NCBI RefSeq assembly: GCF_030209375.1
Contig: NZ_JARVSC010000007.1
Coordinates: forward strand, 1 to 64,000
Length of the DNA: 64,000 bases
Reading direction: 5' to 3'
Source: Plantibacter sp. ME-Dv--P-122b
Lineage (GTDB): Bacteria; Actinomycetota; Actinomycetes; Actinomycetales; Microbacteriaceae
A program made the position numbers and the translations under genes. The notes below the pieces were generated by a model. That model did not search any database. It was given only the letters and a program-made list of their open reading frames with translations, and was not told the origin of the DNA. Below are positions 47,351 to 56,688 of this stretch, piece after piece (the stretch's first letter is position 1; every line of letters starts with the position of its first letter).

Positions 47351-47785
47351 TCAGGCGAGTTCGCGGAGGCGGCGTTTCGTCCGGCCGAGCAGCGCCGACA
47401 TCCCGCGCAGGCGCAGTGGCGACACCGCCCGGGAGAGTCCGATCATCTGCGGGAAGTCGTCGGGGACGGCGAGGACCTCGTCGACGGTGAGTCCGGCGAG
47501 CCCCTGGACGAGGATGCTCGCGAACCCGCGGGTGGTCGGCGCTTCTTCGGGAGCCGTCGCGAACAGGTGCACGATGCCGTCCTCGTCGACCTCGACGAAG
47601 AAGAACACGGGCGCCTGGCACTCGAGCACCCGCTCCATGAGATCGGGGTGGTCGCGGTAGCGCTCCGGGAGGTCCGGCAGCTCGTCGCTGAATTCGAGGA
47701 GCAGCTGCAGCCGCGAGCGTTCCTCGACGGCGAGGAACTCATCTCGGATCTCGGCGAGGTTCGGGGCGAGAAGGGAATCGGTCAT
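47351..47785 (-). CDS. sufE: SufE-like sulfur acceptor protein
   Basis: Accepts persulfide sulfur from a cysteine desulfurase and passes it to Fe-S assembly. The 144-residue protein has LLEFSDELPDLPERYRDH, the reactive cysteine in RVLECQAPVFFFVEV and RGFASILVQGLAGLTVDEV, all standard SufE landmarks; the basic C-terminal tail (GMSALLGRTKRRLREL) is also usual. GGAGTGACC precedes the ATG. It lies downstream of sseA on the same strand; the pair is typical of actinobacteria, although a hairpin lies between them. Confidence 0.92.
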   Translation of the reverse strand: MTDSLLAPNLAEIRDEFLAVEERSRLQLLLEFSDELPDLPERYRDHPDLMERVLECQAPVFFFVEVDEDGIVHLFATAPEEAPTTRGFASILVQGLAGLTVDEVLAVPDDFPQMIGLSRAVSPLRLRGMSALLGRTKRRLRELA

Positions 47786-47818
47786 GGTCACTCCAGTATC
47801 GCAGCCGGGAACAGCAGA

Positions 47819-47855
47819 CCGCCCTCCCGCGCAGCGAAGCCGTGCGGAAGGGCGG
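47819..47855 (-). terminator. Hairpin between sseA and sufE
   Basis: CCGCCCT-x-CCGC pairs with GCGG-x-AGGGCGG (one internal mismatch, 13-base loop). It could terminate sseA transcripts or attenuate read-through into sufE. Confidence 0.55.
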
Positions 47856-47868
47856 TGGGTGGACGAGC

Positions 47869-48771
47869 TCAGCGCGTCGGCGCGTCGCCCGGCTCGGCAC
47901 CCTGCACGATCGGCACGCGCACGGCGCTGCCCCATTCCGTCCAGGACCCGTCGTAGTTGCGGACGTTGTCGAACCCGAGCAGGTGCTGGAGGACGAACCA
48001 CGTGTGACTCGACCGCTCGCCGATGCGGCAGTAGGCGATCACCTCGTCGCCCTCGGCGAGGCCCGCGCCGTCGCGGTAGATCGCGTCCAGCTCCTCGGCC
48101 GGCCGGAAGGTGCCGTCCTCGGCGACCGCCTTGCCCCACGGCACGCTCTGCGCGCTCGGGATGTGACCGGCGCGAAGCGCACCCTCTTCGGGGTAGGCGG
48201 GAGCCGTGGTGCGTTCACCGCTGTACTCCTCGGGAGAGCGGACGTCGATGAGCGGCTTGCCGAGGTGGGCGAGCACGTCGTCCTTGTAGGCGCGGAGGAC
48301 CGAGTCGTCGCGCTCCACCACGGGGTACTCGACGGCTTCGCGCTCCGTGGCTTCGCGGGTGATCGCCCGGCCGTCCGCGATCCACTTGTCGCGTCCACCG
48401 TCGAGCAGCCGGACGTCCTCGTGTCCGAAGAGGCTGAAGACCCACAGGGCGTAGGCGGCCCACCAGTTGTTCTTGTCGCCGTAGATGACGACGGTGTCGT
48501 CTCGCGAGATCCCCTTGGATCCGAGCAGTGCGGCGAAGGCGGCTCCGTCGATGTAGTCGCGCTCGACCGGGTCGTTGAGGTCGGTGTGCCAGTCGACCTT
48601 CACCGAGCCGGGGATGTGGCCGGTCTCGTAGAGGAGGACGTCCTCATCGGACTCGACGACGACGAGACCGGGTTCACCCAGGTGCGCTTCGAGCCACTCC
48701 GCCGTGACGAGGCGCTCGGGGTGGGCGTAGGCGGTGAACTTGGTCGAGGTCGAATCGGCGTCGACGGTCAT
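47869..48771 (-). CDS. sseA: Sulfurtransferase (rhodanese/3-mercaptopyruvate type)
   Basis: Transfers sulfur from thiosulfate or 3-mercaptopyruvate to an acceptor. The 300-residue protein has two rhodanese domains; the first is inactive and the second carries the active-site cysteine in [16 protein letters not shown], the form found in actinobacterial thiosulfate sulfurtransferases. [17 protein letters not shown] and [15 protein letters not shown] mark the two domains. GGAGG lies 7 bases before the ATG at 48771. Proximity to sufE suggests a shared role in sulfur mobilisation. Confidence 0.93.
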   Translation of the reverse strand: MTVDADSTSTKFTAYAHPERLVTAEWLEAHLGEPGLVVVESDEDVLLYETGHIPGSVKVDWHTDLNDPVERDYIDGAAFAALLGSKGISRDDTVVIYGDKNNWWAAYALWVFSLFGHEDVRLLDGGRDKWIADGRAITREATEREAVEYPVVERDDSVLRAYKDDVLAHLGKPLIDVRSPEEYSGERTTAPAYPEEGALRAGHIPSAQSVPWGKAVAEDGTFRPAEELDAIYRDGAGLAEGDEVIAYCRIGERSSHTWFVLQHLLGFDNVRNYDGSWTEWGSAVRVPIVQGAEPGDAPTR

Positions 48772-48928
48772 GGGTACCTCCGGTCGTGCAGCTGGCTGCG
48801 GTGGGGCTCGGGTGTCGTGCATCTAGGCTGGAAGCCTGTCCCTTCGACAGTACGCCGTCCACACCACCGAACCGCACCGATGCGTCAGACGCCGTAACCC
48901 CGCACCCATGCAGAGCCAGAGGTTTGCC

Positions 48929-49969
48929 GTGACCACGCCTTCCGTCCCGACCGGATTCCGCAGCCTCACCGATCGTGTCCCCACGGTCAGTGGCGCCGAG
49001 ATCGTCGCGAGCCTGACGCCACCCCGGCAGTTCGAGCAGGCGAGCTTCGACTCGTACCGTCCGGATCCCGACTTCCCAGGCCAGGCGGCCGCGGTCGAGA
49101 AGCTCCGCGGCTTCTTCGCGCCCCAGGCCGGTGGCGGTGGCGGCTTCTTCGGACGGCGGAAGTCCAAGGCGCCGGCCGCCAAGCCGGGGATCTACCTGGA
49201 CGGGGGCTTCGGCGTCGGCAAGACCCACCTCCTCGCCGCGCTCTGGCACGATGCGCCCGGTCGGAAGAAGTACTTCGGCACCTTCATCGAGTACACGGCC
49301 CTCGTCGGTGCGCTCGGCTACGCGGCGGCGGTCGCGCAGCTGACGGGCGCGACGCTCATCTGCATCGACGAGTTCGAGCTCGACGACCCGGGCGACACGA
49401 TGGTCATGACCCGACTGCTCGGCGAACTCGTCGCGACCGGGACGAGGATCGCGGCGACCTCCAACACCCCGCCGAACGCCCTGGGGGAGGGCCGCTTCGC
49501 CGCAGCCGACTTCCTTCGCGAGATCCAGGCCATGAGCGCCAACTTCGAGACCCTCCGCATCGACGGCACCGACTACCGCCGCCGCAGCATCGAGGGTCAC
49601 GCCGTGGTGAGCTCCGAGGAGCGGTTCGACGCACGCACGGCGGAGGCCGCGTCCGCCGACCGTCACGTCACGGTCGACACCTTCGACGGTCTCATCACCC
49701 ACCTCGCCGCCGTCCACCCCTCGCGATTCATCGGACTACTCGACGGCGTCGACCTGATCGCGCTCCGCGACGTCCACGAGTTGACCGACCAGGGCCAGGC
49801 GCTCCGGCTCGTCGCGTTCATCGACCGGGTGTACGACGCACAGATCCCCGTGGTCACGACCGGCATGGCCCTCGACGAGGTGTTCGGCGGCGACATGCTC
49901 AACGGTGGATACCGCAAGAAGTACCTGCGCGCGATGTCGCGCATGATCGCCCTCACCTCGATGGACTGA
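48929..49969 (+). CDS. zapE: ZapE-like AFG1 family ATPase
   Basis: AAA-type ATPase; in E. coli ZapE affects Z-ring stability, and mitochondrial AFG1 acts in protein quality control. The 346-residue protein has Walker A (LDGGFGVGKTHLLAAL), Walker B (TLICIDEFELDDPGD), a sensor block (RIAATSNTPPNALGEGRF) and the C-terminal arginine region of the family. The GTG at 48929 follows AGAGG; an ATG at 48908 would add 7 residues but has no ribosome site. Divergent from sseA. The precise role in actinobacteria is not settled. Confidence 0.9.
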   Translation: MTTPSVPTGFRSLTDRVPTVSGAEIVASLTPPRQFEQASFDSYRPDPDFPGQAAAVEKLRGFFAPQAGGGGGFFGRRKSKAPAAKPGIYLDGGFGVGKTHLLAALWHDAPGRKKYFGTFIEYTALVGALGYAAAVAQLTGATLICIDEFELDDPGDTMVMTRLLGELVATGTRIAATSNTPPNALGEGRFAAADFLREIQAMSANFETLRIDGTDYRRRSIEGHAVVSSEERFDARTAEAASADRHVTVDTFDGLITHLAAVHPSRFIGLLDGVDLIALRDVHELTDQGQALRLVAFIDRVYDAQIPVVTTGMALDEVFGGDMLNGGYRKKYLRAMSRMIALTSMD

Positions 49970-50018
49970 CCGGTCCCGCCGGGTCACGAAACACGCTGTT
50001 TACCTGGGCGGCGCTCGC

Positions 50019-50056
50019 GTAACACATCGGAAACACGCTGACAGTCGTGCGGAAAC
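50019..50056 (+). promoter_or_regulatory. GlnR-type operator upstream of amt
   Basis: GTAAC-N6-GAAAC-N6-ACAGT-N6-GAAAC. Elements 1, 2 and 4 match the GlnR pentamers exactly at the required 6-base spacing; element 3 is degenerate. It lies about 110 bases before the amt ATG. Confidence 0.78.
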
Positions 50057-50167
50057 GTCCGTTCCCCAGACTGGTCGCTGTACCGAGTCGGACGGCGAGG
50101 CCGAGCTCGACCAGCCCTCACCATCTCGGTCACCCGTTGCAAGACCACGATGTGTGAGGAAGATCCA

Positions 50168-51397
50168 ATGGATACAGGCAGTATCGCTTGGGGAGTCACG
50201 GCAACCGCTCTGGTGCTGTTCATGACCCCCGGTGTCGCATTCTTCTACGGCGGCCTCGTGAAGGCGAAGAGCGTCGTCAGCATGATGATGATGAGCTTCG
50301 GCGCACTGGGGCTCATCAGCGTGCTGTGGATCCTCTACGGCTTCAACATGTCGGCTGTCGGCGGCCCGCTGGAGTTCGCGGGCAACCCGTTCTCCGACTT
50401 CGGGATGACCGCACTCGCGAGCGGCGAGACCGCGAACACCGACCTCGTGGGAGCGACCTACGGCGCCACCTTCGCCATCATCACGATCGCGCTCATCTCC
50501 GGCGCCATCGCCGACCGCGCGAAGTTCGGCTCCTGGATGATCTTCGCCGGCCTCTTCGCGACGATCGCGTACTTCCCGATCGCCGCATGGGTCTGGGGCG
50601 GCGGCTGGATCATGAACCTCGGTACCACGCTGTTCGGTGAGGATGCCGGCATCGGCGTCATCGACTACGCGGGTGGAACCGCGGTGCACATCAACGCCGG
50701 AGCCGCAGCCCTCGCCCTCGCGCTGGTGCTCGGCAAGCGCATCGGCTTCCAGAAGGGCATCACGAAGCCGCACAACGTGCCGCTCACCCTCCTCGGTGCC
50801 GCCATCCTGTGGTTCGGCTGGTTCGGCTTCAACGCCGGCGCCGAGTGGCTGAACGAGCTCGCGAACGTCGGACTCATCGTCGTCAACACCGTCGGGGCCA
50901 CCGCTGCCGCCATCATCGGCTGGATCGTCGTCGAGAAGTTCAAGGACGGCAAGGCGACCTCGGTGGGCGCCGCCTCCGGTGCCGTCGCTGGTCTCGTCGC
51001 CATCACCCCGGCGTGCGCGAACCTGACTCCGGGTTGGGCACTGCTCCTCGGCATCGTGGCCGGCGCCGTCTGCGCCATCGCCGTCGAGCTGAAGTTCAAG
51101 CTCGGCTTCGACGACTCCCTCGACGTCGTGGGCATCCACCTCGTCGGTGGCCTCATCGGCACCCTGTACCTCGGCTTCTTCGCGACCGAGACCGGCCTCT
51201 TCGTCGGCGGCGGCATCGAGCAGCTCGCGGTCCAGGCCATCGCCGCCTTCGCCGTCCTCATCTACTCCTTCATCGTGGCCTTCGTCATCGGCTTCGCGAT
51301 CGAGAAGACGATCGGCTTCCGCGTCAAGAACGAGGACGAGATCGCCGGCGTCGACACCTCCGTACACGGCGAAGAGGGGTACGCCCTCGTCGACTGA
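50168..51397 (+). CDS. amt: Ammonium transporter
   Basis: Channel-like transporter for ammonium, 409 residues and about 11 transmembrane helices. Conserved features include TPGVAFFYGGLVKAKSV in helix 1, the DYAGGTAVHINAGAAAL signature with the first pore histidine, GAAILWFGWFGFNAGAEW, and VVGIHLVGGLIGTLYLG with the second pore histidine. AGGAAG precedes the ATG at 50168. A GlnR-type operator lies upstream. Unlike the usual actinobacterial amt-glnK-glnD operon it is followed directly by a terminator and no PII gene. Confidence 0.96.
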   Translation: MDTGSIAWGVTATALVLFMTPGVAFFYGGLVKAKSVVSMMMMSFGALGLISVLWILYGFNMSAVGGPLEFAGNPFSDFGMTALASGETANTDLVGATYGATFAIITIALISGAIADRAKFGSWMIFAGLFATIAYFPIAAWVWGGGWIMNLGTTLFGEDAGIGVIDYAGGTAVHINAGAAALALALVLGKRIGFQKGITKPHNVPLTLLGAAILWFGWFGFNAGAEWLNELANVGLIVVNTVGATAAAIIGWIVVEKFKDGKATSVGAASGAVAGLVAITPACANLTPGWALLLGIVAGAVCAIAVELKFKLGFDDSLDVVGIHLVGGLIGTLYLGFFATETGLFVGGGIEQLAVQAIAAFAVLIYSFIVAFVIGFAIEKTIGFRVKNEDEIAGVDTSVHGEEGYALVD

Positions 51398-51418
51398 CCT
51401 CGACCGCCTCTGCTTCGA

Positions 51419-51454
51419 CGAACGGGCGTCGTCCACCAGGACGGCGCCCGTTCG
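51419..51454 (+). terminator. Terminator after amt
   Basis: 16-bp stem with one wobble: CGAACGGGCGTCGTCC (51419-51434), loop ACCA, complement at 51439-51454. Confidence 0.85.
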
Positions 51455-51491
51455 GCGTTCCTTGCGGTGGGAGCCTGGGAGCCGCGGACGA

Positions 51492-51497
51492 TAGGGT
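51492..51497 (+). promoter_or_regulatory. -10 box of PemK/MazF-like gene (leaderless)
   Basis: TAGGGT, 6 bases before the GTG at 51504, with no ribosome site. Confidence 0.5.
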
Positions 51498-51503
51498 GAC
51501 GGC

Positions 51504-52049
51504 GTGTCAACCTTCACCTCGATCATCCGCCGCGTCGCGAACGCGCTCCTGGGCCCCTCCACCCGCGCCGCCTCCAGTGCGGTGCGCACCGCCGGCCTCG
51601 CGACGCCGCCGACCACCACCGCCGATTCGCCCGGACGCTCAGGCCGGACGGCGACGGTCGAGGTCGATCCGCGGGCGGTCGGTGCCGTGTCCATCGACTA
51701 CGCCCCGGCCGTCGACGGCGATCCCGATCCCGGCGAGATCGTCTGGACCTGGGTGCCGTACGAGGAGCGCGACGGACGTGGCAAGGACCGTCCGGTGCTC
51801 ATCGTGGCGCGCTCGACCGGAGGCTGGGTGCTGGCGGTGCAGCTGACGAGCAAGGATCATTCGCATGACGGCGAGTTCGTGCCGCTCGGTACCGGCGGAT
51901 GGGACAGTGCCGGCCGTCCGAGCTGGGCGAACCTCGACCGCGTCTTCCGCGTGCACCCCGCCGGGATGCGACGGGAGGCAGCTCAGGTCCCTCGTGATCG
52001 CTTCGCCCGCGTCGCCGCTGGCCTCCGTTCGAGATACGGATGGCGCTGA
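51504..52049 (+). CDS. PemK/MazF-like protein with N-terminal extension
   Basis: A 181-residue protein. The C-terminal two thirds resembles the SH3-like PemK/MazF fold: PGEIVWTWVPYEERDGRGKDRPVLIVAR is the family's start (strand, then K-x-RP-V-L-I-V), followed by WVLAVQLTSKDH and NLDRVFRVHPAG. The first 60 residues form an Ala/Ser/Thr-rich, amphipathic extension not present in typical toxins. No antitoxin-sized gene accompanies it, and the arrangement is leaderless and solitary. It may be a housekeeping relative rather than a toxin. Confidence is good for the fold, low for activity. Confidence 0.75.
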   Translation: MSTFTSIIRRVANALLGPSTRAASSAVRTAGLATPPTTTADSPGRSGRTATVEVDPRAVGAVSIDYAPAVDGDPDPGEIVWTWVPYEERDGRGKDRPVLIVARSTGGWVLAVQLTSKDHSHDGEFVPLGTGGWDSAGRPSWANLDRVFRVHPAGMRREAAQVPRDRFARVAAGLRSRYGWR

Positions 52050-52068
52050 CCGACCTATGATCGGCCGC

Positions 52069-52392
52069 TCAGGCGTACCGGTCGCTCCGTCGCGGCGCTG
52101 CGTCCCACGGCACCTGCCCGTGCTCCCAGGCGTCCGTGGCGGTGGGAGTGGCCGGTGCGGCGGGCCGGCGCCCACCCGGCACGGCACGCTCCGCCTCGGC
52201 GAGCGTCGCGAACCGACCGATCAACCGGCGGTCCTCTGACCGCGGAGCCCAGGTGACGCAACGGAAGTAGGCCGGTGCGCCGCTCGGCGCGAAGTACTTC
52301 ACGAGACCGGCCGGCCGGTCGGGCACCTCCCGCATCACGATCCACTCGGCCTCACCGATGCGGATCGGCGGGGTAGCGGACCGGTCGGACAT
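52069..52392 (-). CDS. Small SOS-controlled protein of unknown function
   Basis: A 107-residue soluble protein. I do not recognise a family. The N-terminal half has an IRIGEAEWIVMREVPDRP segment, then GLVKYFAPSGAPAYFRCVTW and SEDRRLIGRFATLAEAERAV, which looks like a small mixed alpha/beta domain. The last 35 residues are Pro/Ala-rich with EHGQVPWDA near the end. The ATG at 52392 is chosen because a complete promoter ends 6 bases upstream. A perfect LexA box overlaps that promoter, so the gene should be induced by DNA damage. It lies directly after jetC on the same strand but with its own promoter. Confidence 0.75.
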   Translation of the reverse strand: MSDRSATPPIRIGEAEWIVMREVPDRPAGLVKYFAPSGAPAYFRCVTWAPRSEDRRLIGRFATLAEAERAVPGGRRPAAPATPTATDAWEHGQVPWDAAPRRSDRYA

Positions 52393-52427
52393 GATTCGAA
52401 CATATGTTCGAATCAACCTGCTGTCAA
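52393..52427 (-). promoter_or_regulatory. LexA (SOS) box over a consensus promoter
   Basis: Minus strand: TTGACA (52422-52427), 17-base spacer, TATGTT (52399-52404), 6 bases, ATG. The -10 lies inside TCGAACATATGTTCGA (52396-52411), an exact match to the actinobacterial LexA consensus TCGAAC-N4-GTTCGA; the palindrome extends to 22 bp (52393-52414). Confidence 0.88.
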
Positions 52428-52464
52428 GTCACGTCTGGAACGAGCAGGTCCGATGGAGCAGACG

Positions 52465-55400
52465 CTATCCGACGCGTTCGAGCGGCTCGACCGGAGCCGA
52501 CCGCTCGATCTCGGCGACCCAGGCGTGTCTGGTCTCCGGATCCTTCCGGATCGACAGGAGCCGGTCCATGTAGGGCTCGAGCGCCGTCACCTTGTCGAGC
52601 GGGGCGCCGATCACGAGCTGGAAGCCGAGCCGCAGCCAGGCGACCACCGCGCGGCCGGCGAACTCCGAGTCCGCCTTGATGAAGCCTTCGTCGAGCAGCA
52701 CCGGCGCGAACCTCGGACGCGGGCGGTCCTCGTCACCGAGCTGGTAGCGGAGGGCAGCACCGACGATGAACGCCACGAGCTCCTGGGTCTCGCCGCCGCT
52801 CTTGTCGCCGAGCGACGAGTAGACGCTGACGTCCTGCCCCGACGTGTCGTACCGCACGGCGGTGATCTCGACGTGACGGCGCACGTCGAGCACCTGGTCG
52901 CGGGTCGACTGGGCACCGGCACCCGTGTCGCGCATCGACTCCATGAAGCGGCGGAGCCGCTGGAACCGGGCCTCCAACTCGTCGTCGCCGAGGTTCGCGG
53001 TGACCTCGCTCGACAGGGCCCGCAGCTCGCGCCGGAAGGCTGAGGCCTCCTCGCGATGCACCCGGCGGAGGACGATCTTCAGACGATCGTGCGCCGGTCC
53101 GAACGGCAGGTCGCGCAGAATGTCGTTGACCGGGACCAGACGGTCCTCGATCTCCTCGACGGCGCTGTCGAACGCACTGCTGAGGGGCACGAGGTCCTCG
53201 CCGCTCCACTGCGACAACCGGCGACGCCACTCCTGACGGCGTTCGGGGAGACCGGTGCCGAGGATGCCGTCGAGGATCGCCCGGTAGTCGTCGTAGGACT
53301 CGAGCGTGGTGCCGAGGTTGGGGTCGTGCCAGATCGACTGGTACTGCTCGAACACGTGCACCTGTGCGAGCGCGGCCTGCTCCGCCTTGCGGACGGCCGA
53401 CGACAGCTCGTCACCGAGCCGGGCGCGGAGCCGCTTCATCGCATCGCCGAAGCCACCGAGTGACGGCACGCCGCCCACCGCCGCGAGGGCGGCCTCGATG
53501 CGCTCGACGTCGGCGGGGGAGACCTCCTCCACATCGGAGCGCTCGAAGCGGTCGATGACCGTCGTCGCGGCGTCCTGCTGATCGACGAGAACCCCGTGCT
53601 CCTCGTCCAGGCGTCGGACTCGGTCTTCGGCCGGGAACCGCTCGGCGTTCGCGGCGTCGAGTTCACGCTGGGCGGCCGTGACCGAGCCCTGGAGCTCCTG
53701 CAGGACGTCACTGGCGTCGAGCAGACGCTCCAGCTCGGCCGTGGCGGCGTCACGATGCGCAGCAGCACCGGCGACGTCGATCCTGGCCCACTCGGTGTCG
53801 AGTCGGTACCGGTGGGCGGCCCGCTCGGCCTCACGGCGCGAGAGCCGCTGCTGAATGCCGGCCTGTCGACCGGCGATGACCTCCAGGCGCCCGCGGATCT
53901 CGGCCGTCTCAGCCTCGATCGACGCGATCCGCGCCTCGTTGGTGAAGCCGAGGATCGGCGCGCCGCCCGTGTCGCCATGGGAGCCGCGGCGGCCGTCACG
54001 CAGCTGGCCGTTCACGGTCACGCGGCGACCGCCACCCGAGAGGTCAGACGCCGACTCCACGCACCGCGCGTCGATCCGGTCCGAGCTCACGCGCTGCTCG
54101 ATCCACGCGCTGAACGGGGAAGTGCGGTACGTGACGCGGCCGGAGATGAACGCGGGGTCACCCGCGTCTGGGGAGGACGGCTCGTGCAGCGGGACGCCCT
54201 CGAACTGCAGGCGGATCGGGATCCGGACCGCGTCGATCGCGCGGCCGAACGCGTCGAGGTGTTCCTCGTCGACGAGGACGGTCCTCGCGAGACCGTGCAG
54301 CGTGACCTCGATCGCGGGACGCCAGGCGGCGTATGCGGGAGCGACGTCGACGAGCTCGGCCACGAACGGCAGCTGTTCGGGATCGAGTCCGGCCGCCTCG
54401 GCGAGGGCGAGCCGCGCCCGGTGGAGTCGATCGGGCACCGCGCCGTCACGGCCCCGCAGCGACTGCAGCTCACGGCGGAGCTCGGTGTTGCGCTCCTCGA
54501 GTGGGAACGCTTCCCGATGCAGCTGGGCGCGATCGGTCTCGATGGCGTCGAGCGCGGCGTCGTCGTCGGCGAGGAAGTCCTCGCTGCGGCCGAGCGCACG
54601 CAGGAACGAGGCTTCATCCTCGATCGGATCGTCCAGGACTTCCGTGCGCTCGTCGAACAGGGACCGGGCTCGCTCCACCTCGGCGTGCGTCGCCTCCGCG
54701 GCCTCACGGCGTTCCTCAGCACGCCGCAGCGCGCTCCCGCCCTGCTCCGACACCTGACGCTCGAGTTCACGGACGCGGACACCCGCCGCAGCGGCCCGTG
54801 CCCGCGCCGCCTCCAGCGTGGCCCCGGCCTCGAGCTTCTCCCGCCGGTTCCTGGAGACCGCTTCATCGAGCAGTGCCTCGTGCGCGCGACTGCGCCAGAC
54901 GGTGAACGGTGTCGTGCCGTCCTCGGTGAAGCCGAGGCGCTCCAGGTCGGCCGCCGCGCGGTGCCCGTCCTCGTAGTCGCGACGCAGCTCACCCAGCCGC
55001 TCGAGCACCCGAGCCTTGCGGCTCTCGGTCTCCATCGCGAGGTACGCCTCGTCGAGCGCCTCGAAGTGCGACAGCGCCCGGTCGGCCGCGTCGTACGTGC
55101 TCGGACGCTCCAGCACCATCGACTTGTACAGGCCGTCGACCGTCGGCAGGTGCTGGCCCGCCTGGATCCGGGCCAGCAGACGCATCGCCCGACCACCGTC
55201 GCCACCGGCACCGATGCCGAGACGGGTGTGCAGCGTGTAGGACAGCTCCGCGTAGGTGTCGCGGACGACGAATCCGGGGATGCGACCCTGGAGCTCACCG
55301 GCGTCGAACCGCTTCGGCACGAACGCCTCGAGGTCCGTGAGCTCGAACGGCCCGTCGACGGTCGCCATCGTCATCGACAGGTCACCGGTGCGCAGCGCAC

Positions 55401-55845
55401 GTCGGGGGACGAGGTAGGCGCGCACGACGGTGAAGCGACGGTCGTCGTCGTTGAGGAACGTCACCGCCACGGCACCCCAGGTGAGCTGGTCCGTGCCGCG
55501 CAGGTTGATGTCGCGCATCGCCCCGGTCTGCGGGTCGCGCGCCGAGTCGACCTTGCCGCGGAGATACGTGAGCAGGTTGCGCTGGTCGGGGTTCCGCGCC
55601 CGTCCGACCGCTGCGTCGTTGGAGGCGCCGTTGAACGGCACGTCCGACGGCATCATGACCGCGAGGTACGCGTCCATGAGCGAGCTCTTCCCGGTGCCGG
55701 AAGCGCCGGAGATGAGCGTCGCGCGGGAGGCGAAGTCGACCGATCGGTACCCGTCGAACCCGCCCCAGTTGATAACCTGCATCCGTTCGATGCGCCACTG
55801 CTCGACGAGGTCGAGCAGGGTGTCGGTGTCCGTGGCGCGGCTCAT
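52465..55845 (-). CDS. jetC: SMC-like ATPase JetC/MksB of a Wadjet-type complex
   Basis: Large SMC-family motor, 1126 residues. Walker A is [17 protein letters not shown] (44-60); the ABC signature is [12 protein letters not shown] (about 1015) and Walker [15 protein letters not shown] (about 1048). Between them lie two coiled-coil arms (roughly 270-480 and 650-800) flanking a hinge-like domain. The organisation is that of JetC/MksB, which forms a DNA-loop-extruding complex with JetA and JetB and, in defence systems, works with the nuclease JetD against plasmids. The start overlaps the jetB stop by ATGA. No jetD follows: the next gene is the SOS-controlled small protein. Confidence 0.9.
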   Translation of the reverse strand: MSRATDTDTLLDLVEQWRIERMQVINWGGFDGYRSVDFASRATLISGASGTGKSSLMDAYLAVMMPSDVPFNGASNDAAVGRARNPDQRNLLTYLRGKVDSARDPQTGAMRDINLRGTDQLTWGAVAVTFLNDDDRRFTVVRAYLVPRRALRTGDLSMTMATVDGPFELTDLEAFVPKRFDAGELQGRIPGFVVRDTYAELSYTLHTRLGIGAGGDGGRAMRLLARIQAGQHLPTVDGLYKSMVLERPSTYDAADRALSHFEALDEAYLAMETESRKARVLERLGELRRDYEDGHRAAADLERLGFTEDGTTPFTVWRSRAHEALLDEAVSRNRREKLEAGATLEAARARAAAAGVRVRELERQVSEQGGSALRRAEERREAAEATHAEVERARSLFDERTEVLDDPIEDEASFLRALGRSEDFLADDDAALDAIETDRAQLHREAFPLEERNTELRRELQSLRGRDGAVPDRLHRARLALAEAAGLDPEQLPFVAELVDVAPAYAAWRPAIEVTLHGLARTVLVDEEHLDAFGRAIDAVRIPIRLQFEGVPLHEPSSPDAGDPAFISGRVTYRTSPFSAWIEQRVSSDRIDARCVESASDLSGGGRRVTVNGQLRDGRRGSHGDTGGAPILGFTNEARIASIEAETAEIRGRLEVIAGRQAGIQQRLSRREAERAAHRYRLDTEWARIDVAGAAAHRDAATAELERLLDASDVLQELQGSVTAAQRELDAANAERFPAEDRVRRLDEEHGVLVDQQDAATTVIDRFERSDVEEVSPADVERIEAALAAVGGVPSLGGFGDAMKRLRARLGDELSSAVRKAEQAALAQVHVFEQYQSIWHDPNLGTTLESYDDYRAILDGILGTGLPERRQEWRRRLSQWSGEDLVPLSSAFDSAVEEIEDRLVPVNDILRDLPFGPAHDRLKIVLRRVHREEASAFRRELRALSSEVTANLGDDELEARFQRLRRFMESMRDTGAGAQSTRDQVLDVRRHVEITAVRYDTSGQDVSVYSSLGDKSGGETQELVAFIVGAALRYQLGDEDRPRPRFAPVLLDEGFIKADSEFAGRAVVAWLRLGFQLVIGAPLDKVTALEPYMDRLLSIRKDPETRHAWVAEIERSAPVEPLERVG

Positions 55846-56687
55846 CGGTCGTCCTCTGCTGCTCGTGTCTGGGTCGGGTCGTCGGGGGAGTCCTGCGACT
55901 CGGCTGCGGTGTCGTCGGGCTCGGCGTCCGAGTCCGCGTCAGCATCGGGTCGCGGCTGTTCGGAGGCAGGGTCGACCGCTGCGGTCTGCGTCTCCAACCA
56001 CTCCAGGAGTTCCTGGAGGCGCTCGAGGGGGAGGAGCGTCTCCACCACCGAGGCGATGCGGTGGCGACGGGCGTCCTTGGTGCGCAGCAGGACCCGGGCG
56101 GTCAGCAGCTTGTCGATCGCGCGCTCGACGCGTCCGTCGTCACGGGCACGGTCGGTGGCGTGCTCGGGCCGGAAGCTCGCGACGAAGCCGAGGAGTTCGT
56201 CGTGTTCGACGATCGCGGCTCGTGCGCCGTTGGCCAGTTCGGTCCGGAGACGCGTCCGCAGGTAGACGAGCAGGATCGTCTCCTCGCGGCTGTAGCTGGT
56301 GTCGTGCAGCAGGGTTGGGAAGGGACGCCGCCCGCTCTCCGAGCCCGCCTGGCGCTTGAAGGCGACCTCGGCCGAGCGGTCCACCTCGAGCTCCAGGAAC
56401 AGCTCGTTGAGGCGGGACCGCAGCAGCGACTCGGACTCGAGGACCGTCCGCCACTCGGCCGGCTGGAGCGCGGGGCTGACGTAGCGGTGTTTCAGCAGGG
56501 CGACCAGCGCACGACGCTGAGCCGCGTCGAGGCGTCCTTCGTCCCCTTCGAAGAGCGCGAAGGAGTCGTCATCCGGGCCGGTGACCGGCGTCTCGGCGGG
56601 TGCGAAGGCGTCGAGTCCGTCCGTCGTCAGATCATCCGACGTCGGGTCGGTCGTCGCCGTCACGGTGGGATCCGTCTCGGAGGTCAT
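55842..56687 (-). CDS. jetB: JetB/MksE-like DUF4194 protein
   Basis: Predicted KITE-type subunit linking JetA and JetC, 281 residues. The first 45 residues are acidic and Thr-rich; the core domain runs from about 50 to 220 with [42 protein letters not shown] and [15 protein letters not shown], which match DUF4194. A winged-helix-like block ([20 protein letters not shown]) follows, then a long acidic tail. The gene starts 1 base after the jetA stop and overlaps jetC by 4 bases, so the three are translated together. Confidence 0.88.
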   Translation of the reverse strand: MTSETDPTVTATTDPTSDDLTTDGLDAFAPAETPVTGPDDDSFALFEGDEGRLDAAQRRALVALLKHRYVSPALQPAEWRTVLESESLLRSRLNELFLELEVDRSAEVAFKRQAGSESGRRPFPTLLHDTSYSREETILLVYLRTRLRTELANGARAAIVEHDELLGFVASFRPEHATDRARDDGRVERAIDKLLTARVLLRTKDARRHRIASVVETLLPLERLQELLEWLETQTAAVDPASEQPRPDADADSDAEPDDTAAESQDSPDDPTQTRAAEDDR

Positions 56688-56688
56688 G

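Noticed and set aside
51504-52392. PemK-like gene and SOS gene as a toxin-antitoxin pair
   Set aside because: They are on opposite strands with separate promoters and do not resemble a known toxin-antitoxin arrangement.
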